A program made the translations under genes and the position numbers. Under the pieces are notes generated by a model. That model worked only from the letters and a program-made list of their open reading frames with translations, searched no databases and was not told where the DNA came from. 64,000 nt of DNA, from contig JABLXG010000032.1 in assembly GCA_013178165.1 (NCBI GenBank), forward strand, positions 1 through 64,000, read 5' to 3'. Of this stretch, positions 52,329 through 61,152 are shown one piece after another (positions within the stretch are counted from its first letter, which is position 1; every line of letters begins with the position of its first letter). Source of the stretch: Anaerolineae bacterium. GTDB lineage: Bacteria; Chloroflexota; Anaerolineae; Aggregatilineales; Ch27.

Positions 52329-53939
52329 ATGTTTCTGCTACCTGACTATCGCGTCCGACAGCGCGACTTTCTCCTTGAAATCACGCGGGCCATGACCTCC
52401 CAGCTTGATCTGGGCGAGGTCCTGCGCCTGATTCTGCGTGCTTCAGTTTCTATGCTGGCCGGAGAAGTCGGGCTGATGGCCCTGCGCGAGGGGGAGGATG
52501 GCGCGTTGCGGGTGCGGGCGCTGATTGGCGCTGCCCCGGAGGATGTGGCGGTCTTCACCCCGTTGCTGACAGGTGTTACCGATAGCGGCGAGGGGATCGT
52601 TATTGCCGATTTTGAGGCCAAGCTGCGCCGTGTGGCGGAAAGACTGCAGCTTCCGCTACGCCAGATGATCGCCCTGCCGATGATGCTCGGCCAGGAATTT
52701 GTCGGCGTGATCTATGTTTTTCGCTCGTTCACCGCAGCGACGACGCTCAACGACCGCCGCGTCCTGCAGAGTTTTGCTGACCAGGCCGCCATTGCCGTGC
52801 ACAATGCCCGGCTATACCAGGCCGTCAACCAGGAACGCCAGCGGCTGGCCCGCATCTTGGAAAATAGCGCCGATGGGGTGATGATCCTGGATGGCGGGCG
52901 GACGATCCAGACCTTCAACAAGGCGATGGCCCGCATGACTGGCTGGACGCCGGATCATGTGGTCGGCAAGCCCTATGACGTGGTGATCCGCTGGGCAGGC
53001 CGTCCACAGGGCCAGGACCTGGTGGACGCCATGCAGGCTGGTTGGCCATGGCCAAGCGCCAACAGAGCCTCTGAGACGCTGTACGTGGAAGGCGATCTGC
53101 TTCGTGCAGACGGCACGGTGCTCGGTGTCGGGATGACCTGCGCGCCGTTGATCGATAACGAAGGACGCCTGATCAACATCATCATCAACGTGCGGGATAT
53201 CTCGCACTTCCGCGAAGCGCAGAAGATGAAGTCCACTTTCATCTCCGTGATCTCGCATGAGCTGAAGACGCCCGTAGCGCTGATCAAGGGCTACGCGGAA
53301 ACGCTGCTGCGCGAAGACGCCAAATGGGATGAACAGGTAGTTCGCAACGGCCTGCAGGTGATCGGGGAAGAAGCTGACCGGTTAACGGAACTGATCGAGA
53401 ACCTGCTGGCGGCTTCTAAATTGCAGGCGGAAGGCATGGTCCTCAAGTACGAGGAGGTCATGCTTGACGAGCTGGCCCAAGCGGTGGTGGAACGCTTCAG
53501 GACACAGACGGATAAACACCGATTTGTGGTGGAGTTTCCCCGTGATTTCCCGGCGGTGCCGGGTGACGCCAGCCGCCTGCGGCAGGTGATTGACAACTTG
53601 GTCAGCAATGCGGTCAAGTATTCGCCGCGGGGAGGCGAGGTGCGCATCAGCGGCACGTATACCCCCGGTGAGGTGCGGATCGCCGTGCAGGATCAGGGGG
53701 TGGGCATTCCACAGGAGGAGTGGGAGCGCATCTTCGACCGGTTCTACCGCGTGGATGATGCGTTGACCCGTAAGACGCAGGGAACCGGCCTGGGGCTGTA
53801 TCTGGCGCGGGCTGTCGTGGAAGCGCATGGCGGCAAGATCGGCGTACACAGTGTGCCGGGGCAGGGTTCGACATTCTATTTCACCATACCGCGCCGCCAG
53901 GTATACCAGCATCAAGAAAGAGATCGGAGCGCAACATGA
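52329..53939 (+). CDS. Orphan sensor histidine kinase (GAF-PAS-HisKA-HATPase)
   Basis: A 536-residue cytoplasmic-looking kinase with no membrane helix. A GAF domain spans about 8-165, a PAS domain about 172-295 (RLARILENSADGVMILDGG...), HisKA about 300-365 with the phospho-His in ISHELKTPVALIKG (residue about 310), and HATPase_c about 410-525 with NLVSNAVKYS (N box), DQGVGIPQEEWERIF (G1) and GTGLGLYLARAVVEAHGG (G2). Input is unknown. No response regulator is adjacent. Its stop overlaps the CpXC gene start (ATGA), so the CpXC protein is the only obvious partner. Confidence 0.94.
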   Translation: MFLLPDYRVRQRDFLLEITRAMTSQLDLGEVLRLILRASVSMLAGEVGLMALREGEDGALRVRALIGAAPEDVAVFTPLLTGVTDSGEGIVIADFEAKLRRVAERLQLPLRQMIALPMMLGQEFVGVIYVFRSFTAATTLNDRRVLQSFADQAAIAVHNARLYQAVNQERQRLARILENSADGVMILDGGRTIQTFNKAMARMTGWTPDHVVGKPYDVVIRWAGRPQGQDLVDAMQAGWPWPSANRASETLYVEGDLLRADGTVLGVGMTCAPLIDNEGRLINIIINVRDISHFREAQKMKSTFISVISHELKTPVALIKGYAETLLREDAKWDEQVVRNGLQVIGEEADRLTELIENLLAASKLQAEGMVLKYEEVMLDELAQAVVERFRTQTDKHRFVVEFPRDFPAVPGDASRLRQVIDNLVSNAVKYSPRGGEVRISGTYTPGEVRIAVQDQGVGIPQEEWERIFDRFYRVDDALTRKTQGTGLGLYLARAVVEAHGGKIGVHSVPGQGSTFYFTIPRRQVYQHQERDRSAT

Positions 53940-55300
53940 CCCTGAATCAAATGGGCAGGGGCAACATGGTCACCTGTCCCAATTGCCGCCAGCCTTACCC
54001 GGCCCAGGTCGAGCAGATCATTGATGTTGGCCGCGATCCTTCGGCCAAGGCACGTTTCCTCTCCGGCCAGAGTGGCACAGCGACATGTCCCCATTGCGGC
54101 TACCGTGTCGGCCTGCTCGCGCCGCTGCTGTACCACGATCCAGCCAAGGAATTGCTGCTGGTCTATGTGCCGATGGAGCTTGGTTTGCAGAGGCAGGATC
54201 AGGAGCGCGTGATCGGCCAGCTGGTCAAGGTGGTGATGAATGGCACCCCGCCGGAACAGCGACGCGGGTATATGTTCCAGCCACGCACAATGCTGAGCCT
54301 GCAGGGGTTGATCGAAGCGGTTCTGGCGGCGGATGGCATTACGCCGGAAATGCTGGAGGCGCAGCGGGCCAGGCTGCGGCTGGTGGAGATGTTCCTTCAG
54401 ACAGATGAAGAGCAGATTCCGGCGCTGGTGCAGCAGTATGATAGCCAGATCGACCGGGAGTTCCTGGAAATCCTGTCAGTGGCCGCAGAAAACGCCCAGC
54501 TGAGCGGACGGCAGGACCTGGCCGCTCATGCCATGATGGTGCGCGATCAGGTGGTCACCCTTTCCAGTGCGGGCAAAGAGCTGCTGCAGCAGGCAGAAGC
54601 TCAGGACAGGGCGATTGAGGCGGCTGTTCGGGACCTGCAGGCGCTGGGCGAACGGCCTACCCTGGACGCGTTTGTCGACCTGGTGATCCGCAGCGCAGGC
54701 GATGATGACCGGTTGCAGGCGCTGGTCGGCTTGCAGTACCCGGCCTTTGACTACCGCTTCTTCCAGGAGTTGACCGAACGCATCGACGCTGCTGTGGAGC
54801 CGGAAAAGGTGCAGCTGGAGGCACTGCGCAGCCGCCTGACGGAATTAACGGAGACCATCCGGAAGCAGCAGGAGGCACGTGCCGAGACCGCGGCGGCTAT
54901 CCTCAGCCAGATCGTGCATAGTGAGAATATGGAAGAGGCCCTGCTGCGCAACCTGGCCTATGTAGATGAGGTGTTCATGGCCCTGCTGGACGCCAATCAG
55001 CGGGCAGCCGAGGAGCGCGGTGACCAGGCGCTGGCGGAGAAGCTCAAGCAGGTCGGGGAGACGATTACCCGGCTGGCGCAGGAGAGTATGCCGGCGGAAC
55101 TACGTTTTATCCGTGAACTGCTGCGTCAGGAGTCGCTGGAAGCGGCACGGGCCAAAATCGATGCCGAGGCCGCTCAGTACGGCCAGAAGCTGCTGCCGAT
55201 CATGGACTCGTTGCTGGAGCAATTACGTGGGCAGGGAGATAAAGCCCTGACTGAATACGTCCAGGCGCTGCGGGCTTATACCGCCGCTGCGATTGGTTGA
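53936..55300 (+). CDS. CpXC-domain protein with a helical C-terminal part
   Basis: A 454-residue protein. The N-terminal CpXC domain (about 12-85) has CPNCRQPYPAQVEQIIDVGR and CPHCGYRVGLLAPLLYHDPAKELLLVYVP, giving two CxxC pairs expected to bind zinc. The remainder (about 90-454) is almost all helical, with Leu/Glu/Gln-rich coiled-coil stretches such as VQLEALRSRLTELTETIRKQQ. Function is not known. It is translationally coupled to the histidine kinase through a 4-base overlap, implying a joint role. A terminator follows the stop. Confidence 0.85.
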   Translation: MTLNQMGRGNMVTCPNCRQPYPAQVEQIIDVGRDPSAKARFLSGQSGTATCPHCGYRVGLLAPLLYHDPAKELLLVYVPMELGLQRQDQERVIGQLVKVVMNGTPPEQRRGYMFQPRTMLSLQGLIEAVLAADGITPEMLEAQRARLRLVEMFLQTDEEQIPALVQQYDSQIDREFLEILSVAAENAQLSGRQDLAAHAMMVRDQVVTLSSAGKELLQQAEAQDRAIEAAVRDLQALGERPTLDAFVDLVIRSAGDDDRLQALVGLQYPAFDYRFFQELTERIDAAVEPEKVQLEALRSRLTELTETIRKQQEARAETAAAILSQIVHSENMEEALLRNLAYVDEVFMALLDANQRAAEERGDQALAEKLKQVGETITRLAQESMPAELRFIRELLRQESLEAARAKIDAEAAQYGQKLLPIMDSLLEQLRGQGDKALTEYVQALRAYTAAAIG

Positions 55301-55324
55301 CGCTGCCTGACGGTGGCCGCTGGG

Positions 55325-55360
55325 ACGCCTCGCCGGTCGTTCAGACTGGCGGGGCGTTTT
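55325..55360 (+). terminator. Rho-independent terminator of the histidine kinase/CpXC operon
   Basis: A 13-bp stem (acgcctcgccggt with actggcggggcgt, two wobble pairs) closes a 7-base loop and runs into TTTT. It lies 24 bases after the CpXC stop and abuts the stop of the convergent PBP-like gene. Confidence 0.8.
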
Positions 55361-56798
55361 AGCGTCTGGTGGCCGGGGATGGCCCGTAGAAGCGGGCTGC
55401 TGTGTCCAGAATCAGCCCCCCGGCGCGGGCTGCCTCATCGACGGCAGGCGTATCTTCAAGGACGACGACCGTAACTACCGCCGTACCATTCGGGAAGACG
55501 ATCGTGCCGGCAAACCACTGTAGCGGCCTGGCCTCTGGCCCGGCGTAAGCTGTGGCGGCATGGCCGAGGATGGGAAAGCTGCTCATGTCTTGCGCTGCGG
55601 TTGCGGCGCCTTCGGCCACAGCTGCAGCCATGTAGCCCTGCATCAGGTGGGCATTCTCGCGGGTGAGCAAGGCGCGGGAGAGTCCACTCGGCGGGACGGA
55701 CTGCCAGGCATCTTCGCCGGGCAGGCGAATGGCGTCAACCAGGCGGAAGAGCGGGGCGTTGCCGTTGTTGGCGATGGCGGCGACCAGCTCCAGAACCTGC
55801 AGCGGCGTTACTGTCAGTGGCCCCTGGCCAACCAAGCTGGCGATGACAGCGTCCCGCGTTTCCTGTAACGAAAGCGGCATTGGCGAATCGGCGGTGGCCG
55901 TGCCCAGGCCCAGCAGTTCCGGCGGGGTGAGCAGGCCAAAACGCCACAGGGCGCCATCGATCCGGTTAGTCTCCAGCAGGGTGGTTAGCCGGGCGAAAGC
56001 GCCGGGGCAGCCATACTGGTAGGCTTCCGGCAGGGTGAGTCCTTCGCGGGGGGCGGTGGCGCCGCAGGAGAGTTCCAGGCCATTGACACTGACCGTTTCG
56101 GTGGCGGTTGGCACGATGCGATCGATCGGGCTGCGCTCCGCCAGCAGGGCCGCCAGCAGGGCCGTCTGCAGTATACCGCCCGGCTGGTATAGACCCTGAG
56201 TCACCCGGTTGAGTAGCGGTGCATCCGGCGACTGGATCAGTACCGGCCAGTCTTCATCCAGAAAGTTAGGGTCATAGCTGGGGGCGCTGGCCAGCGCCCG
56301 GACACCGCCATCCGGCACCGTGATCACGACCGCTGCCCCGCTGCGGTTCGCCAGGGCTTGCATGGCTGCCTGTTGCACCTGCAGGTTCAGGGTCAATCGG
56401 ACATCGCCGCCGACGGCTGGCTGGTGAAGCAGGCCGCGCAGGGCGGTATCCAGCGGCCCGGGGCCGATTTCCCCGCGTAGCAGCGCATCATAGGTGGTTT
56501 CGATGCCGGCAGTGCCATAGCGCAGACTGTAATAGCCAACCGGCGGGGCGGCTTCCGGATGTGGATACAGGCGGCGTAGCCCGCGCCCATTGTAGTCGGT
56601 GCTTGTCTCGGCCAGGAGCATCCCATGCTCGTCGTAGATTCGCCCGCGCTGGAGAACCCGTTCGGCCTCGATCAGGCGCGGGTTGTCTGCTCTACGGAGC
56701 AGATCGTCGCTACGGATGATGCCCCAATAGGTGGCTGCCAGTGCCATGACCAGGAAGGCCAGCAACACGCCGCCTGTAACCCGGCGCAGCTCGGTCAT
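55359..56798 (-). CDS. Degenerate class B penicillin-binding protein (PbpA-like, catalytic motifs lost)
   Basis: A 479-residue single-pass protein with an N-terminal membrane helix (GGVLLAFLVMALAATYWGIIRS). The class B dimerisation domain is clear (ADNPRLIEAERVLQRGRIYDEHGMLLAE...RRLYPHPE). The transpeptidase domain keeps the overall order but lacks every active-site motif: the SxxK position reads GGILQ (about residue 205; normally GSTFK), the SxN position reads GCP (about residue 260), and KTG reads HAA (about residue 411, in GHAATAYA). It cannot cross-link peptidoglycan by the known mechanism. Start 56798 overlaps the rodA-like stop (ATGA), as in active rodA-pbpA pairs. A regulatory or scaffold role is inferred. 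Confidence 0.83.
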   Translation of the reverse strand: MTELRRVTGGVLLAFLVMALAATYWGIIRSDDLLRRADNPRLIEAERVLQRGRIYDEHGMLLAETSTDYNGRGLRRLYPHPEAAPPVGYYSLRYGTAGIETTYDALLRGEIGPGPLDTALRGLLHQPAVGGDVRLTLNLQVQQAAMQALANRSGAAVVITVPDGGVRALASAPSYDPNFLDEDWPVLIQSPDAPLLNRVTQGLYQPGGILQTALLAALLAERSPIDRIVPTATETVSVNGLELSCGATAPREGLTLPEAYQYGCPGAFARLTTLLETNRIDGALWRFGLLTPPELLGLGTATADSPMPLSLQETRDAVIASLVGQGPLTVTPLQVLELVAAIANNGNAPLFRLVDAIRLPGEDAWQSVPPSGLSRALLTRENAHLMQGYMAAAVAEGAATAAQDMSSFPILGHAATAYAGPEARPLQWFAGTIVFPNGTAVVTVVVLEDTPAVDEAARAGGLILDTAARFYGPSPATRR

Positions 56799-58087
56799 AG
56801 CGCCCTGTCCTCCTGCTGCCAGCGTGGCGGGGCGGAGAGCATCAGCAGCAGCCCGATCAGGCCGAAGTTCATCAACAGTGAACTGCCGCCGTAACTCATG
56901 AAGGGCAGGGTAACGCCGGTCAGAGGGATCACCTTGAGCACGCCGCCTATGATCAGCAGGCTCTGGGTGGCCAGCTGGACGCTGAGACCGGCGGCCAGCA
57001 GGGTGCGGAAATGCGACTCCGGCCACAGAGCCGCCAGCTGCATGCCGCGAACCACCAGTACGGCCAGAAAGGCGATGACCGCCAGCGTGCCTACCAGCCC
57101 CCATTCTTCGGCGATAGCCGCAAAGATGAAATCGGAGTGCACGACGGGCACATAAACGGGCAGGCCAAGGCCGATTCCCTGGCCGAGCACGCCGCCGGAT
57201 GCTACCGCCAGCAGACTTTGCACGATCTGGAAGGCCCGATCGCTGGCTTCCGGCCAGGGATTCAGCCAGACTTCAATGCGCAGTTCCACCACGCTGAACA
57301 GCCGGTAAGCTACCACAACGGCCAGCAGGAGCAACAGCAGGCCGAAAATCACATAGGTGATCTGGCCGGTGGCGATGTAGAGCAGCGTCAGAAAAACCAC
57401 GAAGAGCATGGTCGCCGCGCCCAGATCCTGCTGCCACACGGTGACGATGATGCAGATGCCCCACATCAGGAGCAGTGGCCCGAACGGGCGGAGTGACGGC
57501 AGCTTTCTGGCGAAGCCGTTGGGGTTTCGCAGGTCATCGCGGTAGTCGGCCATATAGCTGGCCAAGAAGATAACCAACGCCAGCTTGAGCAATTCGGAGG
57601 GCTGGAAATACAGTCCCCACGCTCCCAGCCACAGGCGCGGCCCCGCGCCGGAAGGGTTGACCCCCAGGATGATGCTGACCAGCAACAGCGCCAGGCCGCC
57701 CAGTAACCACGTGTAGCGGTAGCGGCGCAGCCAGCGCATGTGGATCGGCAGGGTGCTGATAGCCAACATCGCCAGGATGCTCAGCAGCAGCCAGATCGCC
57801 TGCCGCCAGGCAAAGTTTGGCGCCAGACGCTGGATCGTCAGCAGTCCCCAGCCGCTCAGCAGCATGGCAATGGCGAAGATCAGGGGATCACGCTGAGGCA
57901 GCAGACGATCCAGTGTCTGGTGCCCGAAGACGGCGGCGGCCAGCCATACGCCAAAGAGCACCAGCGCCCACCCGTTGTTCGCCGCCACGCTGAGCGTCAC
58001 AGCCGCAACTAACAGGAACAACCCGCCCAGAATAAGCAGGTTGCGCTCACGCAGGTGGGCGTTGTGGGTGACCCTGGCGAAAGTCAT
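56795..58087 (-). CDS. rodA: RodA/FtsW-family SEDS glycosyltransferase-like membrane protein
   Basis: A 430-residue protein with about ten membrane helices. SEDS features include LSGWGLLTIQRLAPNFAWRQ near helix 3-4, QPSELLKLALVIFLASYMADY, QQDLGAATMLFVVFLTLLYIATG, and TGVTLPFMSYGGSSLLMNF near the end. These are peptidoglycan-polymerising glycosyltransferase motifs known for RodA/FtsW. It forms the classical pair with the downstream class B PBP gene, which it overlaps by 4 bases. It follows mtnP by 15 bases on the minus strand. Confidence 0.92.
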   Translation of the reverse strand: MTFARVTHNAHLRERNLLILGGLFLLVAAVTLSVAANNGWALVLFGVWLAAAVFGHQTLDRLLPQRDPLIFAIAMLLSGWGLLTIQRLAPNFAWRQAIWLLLSILAMLAISTLPIHMRWLRRYRYTWLLGGLALLLVSIILGVNPSGAGPRLWLGAWGLYFQPSELLKLALVIFLASYMADYRDDLRNPNGFARKLPSLRPFGPLLLMWGICIIVTVWQQDLGAATMLFVVFLTLLYIATGQITYVIFGLLLLLLAVVVAYRLFSVVELRIEVWLNPWPEASDRAFQIVQSLLAVASGGVLGQGIGLGLPVYVPVVHSDFIFAAIAEEWGLVGTLAVIAFLAVLVVRGMQLAALWPESHFRTLLAAGLSVQLATQSLLIIGGVLKVIPLTGVTLPFMSYGGSSLLMNFGLIGLLLMLSAPPRWQQEDRAL

Positions 58088-58102
58088 GGCTGGCGCTTTC
58101 GA

Positions 58103-58978
58103 TCAACTGAAGTACTTGCCGATGATCGGACGCAGGCGTTCCACCACCCCGGCAGGCACGACCTCGCGGTTGGTGATGAAGGCCGCCTTCAGGGCGTTGG
58201 TGATCTCTTCTTCAGTGTAAGCGTCAGGATTGGCACCCAGCTCGGCGACGGCGTGAGCGACGGCTTGCTGGGCGACGGCAATGCTCCGCTGCATGGTGGC
58301 AACCACCATCTCCACCGTCACCGGTTCTTCGCTCTCGTGCCAGGAGTCGTAGTCGGTGACATGCCCGATGACGGCGTAATGCATTTCGGCTTCGCGGGCT
58401 AGGTAGGCTTCCGGGCTGGTGGTCATGCCGATAAGGCCCATCCCCCACTGACGGAAGACGAAACTCTCCCCCCTGGTGCTGAAGCGCGGTCCTTCCACGG
58501 TGAGGAAGGTGCCGCCGCGGTGGGCGATCCCGCCAACGGCACGTACAGACTCGTACAACAACTGGCTAAGCCGGTGAGCAAAGGGTTCGGCAACCGAGAC
58601 GTGGGCGACTAGACCGTCGCCGAAGAAGGTGCGCGGACGGCCATAGGTCAGGTCAACAAGCTGGTCGGGGATGACCATGTGGCCGGGCGCATAGGTAGCC
58701 TGTAGCGAGCCGCAGGCGCTGACGCCAATGATGTGGGTGACACCCATAAGCTTGAGAGCAAAGATATTGGCGCGGTAGGGGACCTCTGAAGGCATGTAGC
58801 GATGGCCGATCCCATGACGGGGGATGAAGGCGACGCGGTGACCGCGCAGTGTGCCAACCACGATCGGCGCACTGGGTTTGCCGAATGGCGTCTCCAGGTC
58901 ATAGGTTCTGAGATCGGTCAGTTCCTCCATCTTGTAGAGGCCCGATCCGCCGATCACACCGATTCGTACCGATTCCAT
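58103..58978 (-). CDS. mtnP: S-methyl-5'-thioadenosine phosphorylase
   Basis: A 291-residue purine phosphorylase. VRIGVIGGSGLYKMEEL, FIPRHGIGHRYMPSEVPYRANI, VSACGSLQ, and the specificity region MTTSPEAYLAREAEMHYAVIGHVTDYDSW match the MTAP side of the family rather than guanosine/inosine phosphorylases. It cleaves methylthioadenosine to adenine and methylthioribose-1-phosphate in polyamine/methionine salvage. The start at 58978 follows a purine-rich stretch; upstream in-frame codons are not conserved. Its position inside a cell-wall cluster is odd and may simply be co-transcription. Confidence 0.92.
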   Translation of the reverse strand: MESVRIGVIGGSGLYKMEELTDLRTYDLETPFGKPSAPIVVGTLRGHRVAFIPRHGIGHRYMPSEVPYRANIFALKLMGVTHIIGVSACGSLQATYAPGHMVIPDQLVDLTYGRPRTFFGDGLVAHVSVAEPFAHRLSQLLYESVRAVGGIAHRGGTFLTVEGPRFSTRGESFVFRQWGMGLIGMTTSPEAYLAREAEMHYAVIGHVTDYDSWHESEEPVTVEMVVATMQRSIAVAQQAVAHAVAELGANPDAYTEEEITNALKAAFITNREVVPAGVVERLRPIIGKYFS

Positions 58979-59047
58979 GCATCCTTCTCCTTGAGTAACG
59001 GTTGTTGCTATCCGGAACGCGCAGACGTGTTGCAAGCGAGGCGGCAG

Positions 59048-59839
59048 CTAAAGCGCCGCCAGAATCGCACCGCCATCAACCGGGATCATCGCTCCATGAA
59101 TGTAGGATGCCGCCGGGGAGCACAGAAAAGCCGCTACGCGGGCGAACTCCTCCGGCTCAGCCATACGGCGCAGCGGGATGGCCGCCACCTGCGCGGCGAT
59201 CTCCGTTTCGATGTCGGTGCCTTTTTGCCGGGCGCGGGCCTCCATCAGTTCGGTCACGCGCTCGGTGCGTGTCCAACCTGGCATGATGCTGTTCACCCGG
59301 ATACCCTCCGGGCCAAGCTCGCTGGCCAGCGTCTTCGTGAGGCCGATAACAGCCGCACGCAGGCTGTTGGACAGCACCAGGTTGGGAATGGGTTGCTTGG
59401 CCGAATAGGAGGTCAGAGTCAGGATGGCCGGATACCGGGAGGTACGCAGATGGGGCAGCGCGGCCTGGATCAGGTGCACCGCACTCAGCAACGTGGTCTG
59501 CACTGCGGCTTCCCAGGCATCAGCACCCAGCGCCACAAAGGGGCCGGATGGCGGGCCGCCGGCGTTGGTGATCAGGATGTCCAGGCCGCCCAGTGCGTCG
59601 ACTGCCTCGGCCACCAGCTGTGTCGCCGCCTGCGGATCGCTGACATCAGCGGTCAGCGGGATCACCCGCTGGCGGCTTTCGGCACTGATGCGGGCCGCGG
59701 TAGCCGCGATGCGCTCAGAATCGCGGCTGCAGATGGCTACCTGCGCGCCTTCCAGGCTGAGTTGCCGGGCGGTGGCAGCGCCCAGGCCGCGGCTGGCGGC
59801 TGTGACCAGCGCTCGCAGACCCTGAAGATCTAACTCCAT
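59048..59839 (-). CDS. Short-chain dehydrogenase/reductase with non-canonical active site
   Basis: A 263-residue SDR. Cofactor motif VTAASRGLGAATARQL, strand motif LITNAGG and the C-terminal PGWTRTERV and VDGG are typical. The usual active-site Tyr-x-x-x-Lys is missing: the aligned stretch LSNSLRAAVIGLTKTL has Ser and Arg at the Tyr and Lys positions. Such a deviation is family-like in some SDR groups rather than random, because the flanking sequence is well preserved. Substrate unknown. A good aggaggaag site precedes the ATG at 59839. Confidence 0.85.
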   Translation of the reverse strand: MELDLQGLRALVTAASRGLGAATARQLSLEGAQVAICSRDSERIAATAARISAESRQRVIPLTADVSDPQAATQLVAEAVDALGGLDILITNAGGPPSGPFVALGADAWEAAVQTTLLSAVHLIQAALPHLRTSRYPAILTLTSYSAKQPIPNLVLSNSLRAAVIGLTKTLASELGPEGIRVNSIMPGWTRTERVTELMEARARQKGTDIETEIAAQVAAIPLRRMAEPEEFARVAAFLCSPAASYIHGAMIPVDGGAILAAL

Positions 59840-59913
59840 CGATTTCTTCCTCCTGTTTTCCTCAGGCAATATCGCAGCAGGATTGCTTCGCTACACAGAA
59901 AGTCCCTGGCGGC

Positions 59914-60351
59914 CTACTCCAGTTGCAGGCGCAATGTTACACGTCCGATGCCGATCAGGTCGCCGCTGCTCAGGATGACCGGCTCACGGACGCGCGAGCC
60001 GTTCAGAAAGGTGCCGTTGCTGCTTCCCCGATCCTCCAGCCACCAGTTGCCTTCACGGTAGGTGATCAGGGCGTGTTCGTTACTGGCGAATGTATCGGCC
60101 AGATGCACAGTGTTAGTGGGGGCGCGTCCCAGGCTGGTGAGCGGGAGCAGCGGGAACTCGGTGTCCAGCGGAACTTCGTCGCTATCTGAGGCCAGGACGA
60201 TCAGCCGCCCGCGCGGGATGCGTCGCTGTTCGATCTCCCGCGTGGTGACCTGGTAATCCCGCCAGAGCAACAGGAGCAGGGCGCCAACAAACAGGAGGAG
60301 TAACCCGGCTGCGCTCAGCCGCAGGATGAGGAGCAATACCGCTTCGTTCAC
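59914..60351 (-). CDS. fhaB: Membrane-anchored FHA-domain protein (FhaB/FipA-like)
   Basis: A 145-residue protein. An N-terminal membrane helix (LRLSAAGLLLLFVGALLLLLWRDYQV) is followed by a linker and an FHA domain (residues about 68-143) with TSLGRAPTNTVHLAD, NEHALITYREGNWWLEDRGSSNGTFLNG. It binds phosphothreonine peptides. FhaB of actinobacteria is a substrate reader for the PASTA kinase and sits next to rodA-pbpA there. The start overlaps the fhaA stop (ATGA). Confidence 0.88.
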   Translation of the reverse strand: MNEAVLLLILRLSAAGLLLLFVGALLLLLWRDYQVTTREIEQRRIPRGRLIVLASDSDEVPLDTEFPLLPLTSLGRAPTNTVHLADTFASNEHALITYREGNWWLEDRGSSNGTFLNGSRVREPVILSSGDLIGIGRVTLRLQLE

Positions 60352-61145
60352 GGGGTCGATCCTTCAGGCGGTTGGGGCGGATGCAGGTCAAGCTGGGTGT
60401 CGGCCATCGTGCGGTCCGGCTGCTCGTCATCCAGGTAAAGCAGGGAGACTCCCCCAATCCGGATGACATCGCCTGAAGAGAGGATGTGCTCGCTGGTACG
60501 CTGGCCGTTGACGTAAGTGCCGCTCCGGCTATGACGGTCGTAGAGCACATAACGGCCCTGGCGCAGTCGAATCTGGAGATGATGGCGGGAGACGCGCAGG
60601 TCTTCCAGAATCAGATCGTTGTCCGGATGCCGGCCCACGTTGAAGACTTCAAGGTTCAGGGCGACGATTCGCTTGCCGTCCACAATCAGTTGCGCTCCTG
60701 CCGGGGGCGACGCCATGACCGGTAGGCCGGGCTGAACCGGCTCCAGAATCTGGGTAGTGTCATGCTTGCGTGCGCGGTGCTGGGCAGTGATCTGCACCTG
60801 CTGGCGTGGGATGTCCGCGTCAGCCAGCAGGCTGACTTCCGGCGTGCTGAGCAGGATCAGCCGGGCTTCCTGGCAATATGTCACCACCTGGCGGGCCAGT
60901 TGTCCCCCCAGATCGGGCATCTCTGCCAGCAGGAGGCGGTGATCGTGCGGGTTAAGCCGGATCTGGTACTGGGTCGGGGCTAACTCGCGCTCTTCCGGGC
61001 CAGCCAGAAGGTTGTCCTCAATGGCATGGGCCAGTTGCACGGCCACTTCCCGCGGGTGCACTGACGCGCGGAAGAGGCGGGAGAACCCGCCTTCGATCAG
61101 CCGCTCCAGCCGTTCTTCAAGCTGGTTGATTCGTCGCCTGGTCAT
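60348..61145 (-). CDS. fhaA: FhaA-like protein (DUF3662 + FHA domain)
   Basis: A 265-residue soluble protein. The N-terminal DUF3662 region (about 1-120) begins RINQLEERLERLIEGGFSRLFRASVHPREVAVQLAHAIEDN. A linker follows, then an FHA domain (about 165-245) with FNVGRHPDNDLILEDLRVSRHHLQIRLRQGRYVLYDRHSRSGTYVNG. In actinobacteria FhaA binds phosphorylated MviN/RodA-cluster proteins and regulates peptidoglycan synthesis. No kinase gene is in this window. The start at 61145 lies about 1 base after the predicted transcription start, so the mRNA may be leaderless. Confidence 0.88.
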   Translation of the reverse strand: MTRRRINQLEERLERLIEGGFSRLFRASVHPREVAVQLAHAIEDNLLAGPEERELAPTQYQIRLNPHDHRLLLAEMPDLGGQLARQVVTYCQEARLILLSTPEVSLLADADIPRQQVQITAQHRARKHDTTQILEPVQPGLPVMASPPAGAQLIVDGKRIVALNLEVFNVGRHPDNDLILEDLRVSRHHLQIRLRQGRYVLYDRHSRSGTYVNGQRTSEHILSSGDVIRIGGVSLLYLDDEQPDRTMADTQLDLHPPQPPEGSTP

Positions 61146-61152
61146 GCGGTGG

